NCBI GenBank assembly: GCA_022776785.1
Contig: JALFHA010000249.1
Span: forward strand, 1-8,525
Length of the DNA: 8,525 bases
Direction of reading: 5' to 3'
From: Clostridiales bacterium
GTDB taxonomy: Bacteria; Bacillota; Clostridia; Christensenellales; Aristaeellaceae
The translations under genes were made by a program, and so were the position numbers. Positions 1-3,757 of the stretch are shown here, one piece after another. The number at the start of each line of letters is the position of its first letter. Position 1 is the first letter of the stretch. Under the pieces are notes generated by a model. The model saw only the letters and a list, made by a program, of their open reading frames with translations. It had not been told where the DNA came from and made no database searches.

Positions 1-358
1 GCAAGGAGCGCCTTTGGCGCGACTATGCGGGTTTCCCGGGTCGGCAGCCCAATGTTCCCTTATTGTTCAAAAGAAAAAGCAGTTTCAGAGCAGGATGCGA
101 AGCATCCTACGATTGAAACGGGGCTGATTCTGCAAAGCTAGGTTTTAGCTGCAAAATAGTATCAGTTTTCGCTTGCAGTCCTGCTTTGCAAAGCTTCCCC
201 GTCAGGTATCGCTTCGCTCCCTGACTACTTTGCAAAACACTTTATCAATGGGTTACGTTGGGCTGCCGCCCAAACCCGCCAAGGGACTTCGCCCCTTGAC
301 CCCTTCTTCGCTTCGCGCTGATCTTCCCATCATTCCGCACAGAAGCGGGAGCGCCGCC
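1..358. repeat. Palindrome-rich intergenic block downstream of trmD
   Basis: No convincing gene lies here. The stretch is packed with short inverted repeats: 8-12/16-20 (loop ttt), 28-31/35-38, 92-98/102-108 nested in 82-87/114-119, 138-142/148-152, a 12-base perfect palindrome at 183-194, 201-206/220-225, 258-263/268-273 (ttgggc/gcccaa) and 280-285/293-298 (caaggg/cccttg). The word tgcaaa occurs four times (131, 150, 187, 231). Positions 60-250 are visibly richer in A and T than the flanking genes. Tandem small hairpins with TTCG- or TGCC-type loops look like a repeated extragenic palindromic element of the kind common in GC-rich gut Firmicutes; that identity is inference. An open frame running through it on the + strand from 173 is antisense to trmD beyond 359 and looks spurious. 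Confidence 0.55.
69..119 (-). terminator. Probable intrinsic terminator of the trmD operon
   Basis: Read on the minus strand, a two-step hairpin (GTTTCA 119-114 with TGAAAC 87-82; AGGATGC 108-102 with GCATCCT 98-92, loop TTC) is followed after three bases by a T-rich run (TTTTTCTTTT, 79-70). This is the form of a rho-independent terminator. It lies about 240 bases past the trmD stop codon, so the trmD mRNA would carry a long structured 3' tail if this is its end. The internal loop between the two stem parts weakens the call slightly. Confidence 0.6.
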
Positions 359-1189
359 TTACCGCCGCCCCCGCCCGCTTCCTGCCAGCGAGCAGAGGAA
401 CAGCGCCCTTTTGCGCCGCTCCTGCTCGCGCTTTTCTTTTTCCTCCTCAGCGATCTGCGCGCGCACGCGCTCCACGACGCGCTTCTGCGCGCGGCTGAGC
501 TTGCGCCCGGCCAGATACGCCTCCGCCATCTCCGGCCGGCGGCGCAGCGTGATGAGCAGCGACTGCTCCAGCTGCCACTCGGCGATCTGCGCATGGCTGC
601 CGCCCAGCAGCGGCGCGGGGACGCTCAGCCCCTCGAACTCGCGCGGACGGGTGTACTGCGGATACTCCAGCAATCCGGAGGAGAAGCTCTCCGTCTGCGC
701 GCTCTCCTCGCAGCCCAGCACGCCCGGGATGAGCCGGGCCACGCAGTCCACCAGCACCATCGCGCCCAGCTCGCCACCGGTGAGCACATAGTCGCCGATG
801 GAGAGCTCCTCGTCGATGCACAGGTCGAGCGCGCGCTGATCCACGCCCTCGTAGTGGCCGCAGAGCAGAATCAGCTCCTTTTCGCGCGCCAGCGCTTCGG
901 CCTTCTTCTGCGTCAGCGTCGCCCCGCGCGGGGAGAGGTAGATGCGCCTGCCGCAGAAGCCCTCGCCCTGCACGTCGCGCATCGCATCCACGATGGGCTG
1001 AGCGAGCATCACCATGCCCGCGCCGCCGCCGTAGGGCGCGTCGTCCGTGTTGTGGTGCTTGTTCTTGCTGTACGCGCGGATGTCCACCTCGCGGATGGAG
1101 AGGATGCCCGCCTTCTGCGCGCGCCCCAGGATGCTCTGGTGCAGCGGCGCAAACATCTCCGGGAAGGTCGTCAGGATGGTGATCTTCAT
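359..1189 (-). CDS. trmD: tRNA (guanine(37)-N1)-methyltransferase TrmD
   Basis: TrmD transfers a methyl group from S-adenosylmethionine to N1 of G37 in tRNAs that read codons starting with C and some others, preventing +1 frameshifting; it is a cytoplasmic, knotted SPOUT-class dimer and usually essential. Recognised by FPEMF (9-13), DDAPYGGGAGMVM (49-61), the SAM-pocket motifs GHYEGVD (111-117) and SIGDYVLTGGE (130-140), and YPQYTRP (176-182). Arg152 aligns with catalytic Arg154 of the E. coli enzyme. The position of its catalytic Asp169 holds Glu167. At 276 aa it is longer than the usual 240-255 because of a charged tail from about residue 247, ending in Gly/Arg. The ATG overlaps the preceding stop as ATGA and has only a weak SD, so it is probably translated by coupling. 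rimM and rplS are not beside it. Confidence 0.95.
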   Translation of the reverse strand: MKITILTTFPEMFAPLHQSILGRAQKAGILSIREVDIRAYSKNKHHNTDDAPYGGGAGMVMLAQPIVDAMRDVQGEGFCGRRIYLSPRGATLTQKKAEALAREKELILLCGHYEGVDQRALDLCIDEELSIGDYVLTGGELGAMVLVDCVARLIPGVLGCEESAQTESFSSGLLEYPQYTRPREFEGLSVPAPLLGGSHAQIAEWQLEQSLLITLRRRPEMAEAYLAGRKLSRAQKRVVERVRAQIAEEEKEKREQERRKRALFLCSLAGSGRGRR

Positions 1190-1785
1190 TCGCCGCTATC
1201 CCCATCCTGCGGCGGCAGCAGCGTCATGCGCTCGCGCTCGAGCTCCTCGAGCACGGCGTACATCTGCTCCTCCTGCGTGCCGACCTCCAGAATCTCGATC
1301 TCGCGCAGCGTCACCGTCTCCTCCTCCGCCTCGCGGCCAAAGAAGTCGAGCAGCCGCAGCTTGAGGCGCAGACCGTTGGCCTCCAGCACGCGGCCGGTAA
1401 TCATCTCCTCGCCGATGATGACGCTGACGATCTCCTTGCGCTCCCGGCAGGCCAGCAGCACGCTGAGCAGCAGGTCGGTATCCTCCGCCGGAGCGTCCGT
1501 GAAGAACGGACGGTGGCGCTGCTTGTGATAGGCCATGAGCATCGCCAGCCGCTGCTCGTATTCCTCGCCGTAGAGTACCTGCAGCACGTCCGCGTTGCGG
1601 CGCACGCGCCAGCCGTCGATCTGCCCCCACGGGGTCAGGTCGCACATGAGCACATGCTGCCCATCCACCGCCTCGATAAAGCCCGCTGCGAAGCCCTCCG
1701 GATCCTCCGGGTCGGTATAGACGGAGGCCAGCGCCCCCTGCACCGCGAGAATCCGCAGCAGATAGACCATATAGCCGTTGTTCAT
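1186..1785 (-). CDS. Unknown protein with two tandem similar modules
   Basis: I do not recognise this 199-aa protein. It is soluble, with no signal peptide or membrane segment. It appears to contain an internal duplication: residues 21-70 (SV...GFIEAVDG...WG...DVLQV) align with 121-168 (SV...GRVLEANG...FG...IEILEV). Three glycines in each copy (35, 42, 54 and 131, 138, 150) sit exactly 96 residues apart. Both copies alternate hydrophobic residues as short beta strands do and are followed by a charged helix (EEYEQRLAML; EEQMYAVLEEL). This would suit two small Sm/SH3-like beta barrels, which is inference from pattern only. It sits where rimM often precedes trmD, but RimM's N-terminal and PRC-barrel motifs are not visible. 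An AGGAG (1796-1800) lies 10 bases before the ATG, inside the end of the upstream methyltransferase gene. Its stop overlaps the trmD start by four bases, so the three genes are very likely cotranscribed. Confidence 0.8.
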   Translation of the reverse strand: MNNGYMVYLLRILAVQGALASVYTDPEDPEGFAAGFIEAVDGQHVLMCDLTPWGQIDGWRVRRNADVLQVLYGEEYEQRLAMLMAYHKQRHRPFFTDAPAEDTDLLLSVLLACRERKEIVSVIIGEEMITGRVLEANGLRLKLRLLDFFGREAEEETVTLREIEILEVGTQEEQMYAVLEELERERMTLLPPQDGDSGE

Positions 1786-1788
1786 CGC

Positions 1789-3057
1789 TCAATATCTCCT
1801 CTGCGGCAGGTAAAAGCGCCTGCCGCCCCACACGTCCACGATCATCACGCAGGGCTCGCCCGCGCAAACGGGCATCTCCATCACCGTCTTAAGCCCCGGC
1901 GTGGCCGGGCTGCGCACGCTCGACACGCAGCTTCTGAACACGTCTCCCTGCACGAAGCCCGCCGACCAGCTGTCCACCGCGTCAAGTCCTTCAATGCCTG
2001 CGGCGCGCGCAGCGGGGCTGTCAAACCCGCTCAGGCGCACCGTATAGGAGCTGATGGCCGGATAGACCTCCGCCTCCACGCGGCAGTCATCCTCGCCGCA
2101 CGGGGCCTCCACCTCGAAGGCGAAGCCCGTCTCCTTGCCCGAGGGGCTTTGCAGCAGGCGCTTGGCCGTCACGGCCACGGCCAGTGGGTTCTGGTCCACG
2201 CACAGGAATCGCCGCCCCAGCCCCGCCGCGGCGGCGGCCGTCGTGCCGCTGCCGCCGAACAGATCGCACACCAGATCGCCCTCCTGCGAGGCGCACTGCA
2301 CGATGCGCTCGAGCAGGCGGATGGGCTTCTGCGTCTCAAAGCCCGTGCGCTGGGGATCGCGCTGCTGCAAATGGCTCACGTCATCCCACACGTCGCTGGG
2401 ATAGGCCGGCTCGTCGTCATAGTAGCGGTACTCCCGCCCGCCGGAGACGATGGCGCGATAGCTGCGCCCGTCCTCATCCACGCCGCGGCGCATGTGGTTG
2501 CTGCGCGCCTGCGCGCGCTCGAGCGGTGCGCCCCGGAGGTTGAAGTAGTACGAGCGCGTCTTGGCATAGAACAGAATCAGGTCGTGCTTGCGCGGGAAAT
2601 ACGTCCGCGCACGCCCTCCGGACTGGTAGCTCCACACGATTTCATTGAGGAAGTTGTTTTCACCGAAAACCTCGTCGAGCAGCAGGCGGATATGCGCGCT
2701 CATCCGCGAATCGATGTGCACGAAGATCGTGCCCTCGCGGCACAGCAGCGCGCGGCAGAGCTCCAGCGTGCTGCGCATCATGGACAGATAGGCCTCGCGG
2801 CTCTCAAAGCGGTCGTCATAGGCCAGCAGCGGGAGCGACGGCGAGCCCGTCTTATAGCCCTTCTCGCCGATGCGCACCTTCATCTCGAACTGCTTGCCGG
2901 TGTTAAACGGCGGATCCAGATAGATCGTCTGCACCTGCCCGCCAAAGCGGGAAAGCAGCGCATCGGCGCAGTCCGGCAGCTTGGCCTGAATGAGCGTGCC
3001 CGCGTTCTCCCCGCCCTGATGGCGCTCCGAAGCGCAGCAAATATAGGTCGCGGCCAT
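1789..3057 (-). CDS. Solitary Mod-like beta-class DNA methyltransferase
   Basis: A SAM-dependent DNA methyltransferase, most likely N6-adenine. The catalytic motif IV comes first (IYLDPPFNTG, 45-54) and the SAM-binding motif I later (DLFGGSGTT, 265-273), the permuted order of the beta class that includes type III Mod subunits. TQKP (242-245) and GTIFVHID (109-116) fit the same family. The stretch between about 145 and 240 should contain the target-recognition part. Residues 310-422 form a beta-rich tail whose DVFRS (372-376) and IVDVWG (406-411) resemble, as I recall, the tail of Mod-family enzymes. At 422 aa it is short for a type III Mod, and no Res helicase or nuclease lies in the window. 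The frame stays open to 3249, but the ATG at 3057 is chosen: GGAGG lies six bases upstream and a strong promoter at 3112-3140 lies just before it, inside the longer frame. Confidence 0.88.
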   Translation of the reverse strand: MAATYICCASERHQGGENAGTLIQAKLPDCADALLSRFGGQVQTIYLDPPFNTGKQFEMKVRIGEKGYKTGSPSLPLLAYDDRFESREAYLSMMRSTLELCRALLCREGTIFVHIDSRMSAHIRLLLDEVFGENNFLNEIVWSYQSGGRARTYFPRKHDLILFYAKTRSYYFNLRGAPLERAQARSNHMRRGVDEDGRSYRAIVSGGREYRYYDDEPAYPSDVWDDVSHLQQRDPQRTGFETQKPIRLLERIVQCASQEGDLVCDLFGGSGTTAAAAAGLGRRFLCVDQNPLAVAVTAKRLLQSPSGKETGFAFEVEAPCGEDDCRVEAEVYPAISSYTVRLSGFDSPAARAAGIEGLDAVDSWSAGFVQGDVFRSCVSSVRSPATPGLKTVMEMPVCAGEPCVMIVDVWGGRRFYLPQRRY

Positions 3058-3111
3058 ATCGCCCCTCCACTTCCTCCCGACGCGGGATTTGCTAGAATTC
3101 CTCTTTGTAGT

Positions 3112-3140
3112 ATTATACCGATTTCGGGCCGCATTGACAA
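3112..3140 (-). promoter_or_regulatory. Sigma-A promoter for the methyltransferase-trmD operon
   Basis: On the minus strand TTGTCA (3140-3135) is followed by exactly 17 bases and a perfect TATAAT (3117-3112). Transcription would start near 3105, about 48 bases before the methyltransferase ATG. Its -35 hexamer overlaps the -35 of the rightward promoter by five bases. Confidence 0.85.
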
Positions 3141-3162
3141 GGGGCGAGCGGACTGATATGAT
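3134..3162 (+). promoter_or_regulatory. Sigma-A promoter for the cysteine-cluster gene
   Basis: A perfect TTGACA (3134-3139), a 17-base spacer and TATGAT (3157-3162) make a near-consensus vegetative promoter. Transcription would start near 3168-3170, giving a leader of about 98 bases before the ATG at 3267. Confidence 0.85.
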
Positions 3163-3170
3163 GAAAGAAA

Positions 3171-3240
3171 CCGGCACGAGGCCGGCTGGAATCCCCCCGC
3201 AAGCAAGCAAATTCTGCCGCCCGGCGCCTTGCGGAGGGAT
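3171..3240 (+). promoter_or_regulatory. Structured mRNA leader, two successive hairpins
   Basis: The predicted leader folds into a small hairpin (ccggc 3171-3175 with gccgg 3181-3185, loop acgag) and a larger one (3191-3203 with 3228-3240: 12 pairs and one C-A mismatch, 24-base loop). The larger stem ends about ten bases before the ribosome binding site (aggaggt, 3254-3260). No T-run follows, so it is not a terminator. I could not match it to a known riboswitch class. Confidence 0.5.
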
Positions 3241-3266
3241 GGCTTTCACACACAGGAGGTATGCCC

Positions 3267-3749
3267 ATGGATGCGCTCAACACCGTGCTCGCCGCAAGGG
3301 AAATACTCGATGCCCTCACGCCGCTCAAGACCGACTGCGGCCGACTCTGCGGCGGCGCGTGCTGTCAGGGGGACGAGCAGACGGGGATGCTACTCTTTCC
3401 CGACGAGGACGCGCTGTATGCGGGCTGCGGCTTCGCCCGCGTGCTCGATGCGGACTTCACCCTCGGCGGCGAGGCGGCGCGCCTGCTCGTCTGCCGCGGC
3501 ACATGCCCGCGCGGGGAGCGGCCGCTCGCCTGCCGCCTGTTCCCGCTGTTTCTGCGCCTTGACGCGCGGGGCGGCACGCATGTCGTGCTTGACCCCCGCG
3601 CCCGCACCGTGTGTCCGCTCACGGGCTACGGAATGGAGGCGCTTGACGGTGCGTTTGTCGCCGCCGCGCGGCAGGCGTATGCCCTGCTCATGGAAAATGA
3701 CCGCTGCGCCGCGTATCTGCTCGGGCTGGATGAGGCGATGCGGCTGTAG
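3267..3749 (+). CDS. YkgJ-type cysteine-cluster protein (putative Zn/Fe binding)
   Basis: A 160-aa protein of the CxxCxxCC/YkgJ-type family, whose members are thought to bind zinc or iron (or an Fe-S cluster) and mostly have no proven reaction. Ten cysteines are present. The family signature is seen as CGRLCGGACC (24-33), then C76RGTC80 and the RPLACRLFP block (85-93), with further Cys at 54, 116 and 147. There is no signal peptide, so it is expected in the cytoplasm. An ATG at 3261 directly abuts the SD aggaggt and leaves no spacing; the next in-frame ATG at 3267 leaves six bases and is preferred. The gene is monocistronic, with its own near-consensus promoter and a structured leader. Its stop lies one base from the stop of the convergent lipoprotein gene. 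Family assignment is fairly firm; the metal and the function are not known. Confidence 0.85.
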   Translation: MDALNTVLAAREILDALTPLKTDCGRLCGGACCQGDEQTGMLLFPDEDALYAGCGFARVLDADFTLGGEAARLLVCRGTCPRGERPLACRLFPLFLRLDARGGTHVVLDPRARTVCPLTGYGMEALDGAFVAAARQAYALLMENDRCAAYLLGLDEAMRL

Positions 3750-3757
3750 GCTACAGC
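3743..3757. repeat. Perfect inverted repeat made by two facing stop codons
   Basis: gctgtag (3743-3749), one g, then ctacagc (3751-3757). Both convergent genes end in CTG TAG, so their last two codons are the arms. With a one-base centre only an inner-opened hairpin of four or five pairs could form, and neither strand has a T-run behind it, so it is weak as a terminator. Confidence 0.5.

Noticed and set aside
1..358. CRISPR array
   Set aside because: The repeats are unequal short palindromes and the tgcaaa words are irregularly spaced (19, 37 and 44 bases); there is no regular repeat-spacer unit.
173..1528. Open frame of 451 codons on the + strand across the palindromic block and trmD
   Set aside because: The first part translates hairpin repeats and the rest is antisense to trmD. 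No SD or domain supports it.
1186..1785. RimM as the identity of the gene before trmD
   Set aside because: Size and position fit, but the RimM N-terminal GKI..HGI-like motif and the PRC-barrel pattern are not seen. The internal duplication points elsewhere.
1789..3057. Complete restriction-modification or phage-defence system
   Set aside because: Only the methyltransferase is present. Its neighbours are the duplicated-module protein and trmD on one side and a cysteine-cluster protein on the other, with no nuclease or helicase.
1513..3156. Open frame of 547 codons on the + strand, antisense to the methyltransferase
   Set aside because: It has no recognisable motif, runs across the divergent promoter region, and is mirrored by a methyltransferase with all catalytic motifs.
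3171..3240. Known riboswitch in the leader of the cysteine-cluster gene
   Set aside because: No conserved core of the classes I can recall is recognisable, so it is listed only as a structured leader.
3058..3249. N-terminal extension of the methyltransferase to 3249
   Set aside because: It would include the operon's own promoter, has no SD, and its sequence does not look like the family. The ATG at 3057 has a good SD.
3261..3263. ATG at 3261 as the start of the cysteine-cluster protein
   Set aside because: It directly abuts the SD with no spacer; the ATG at 3267 has normal spacing.
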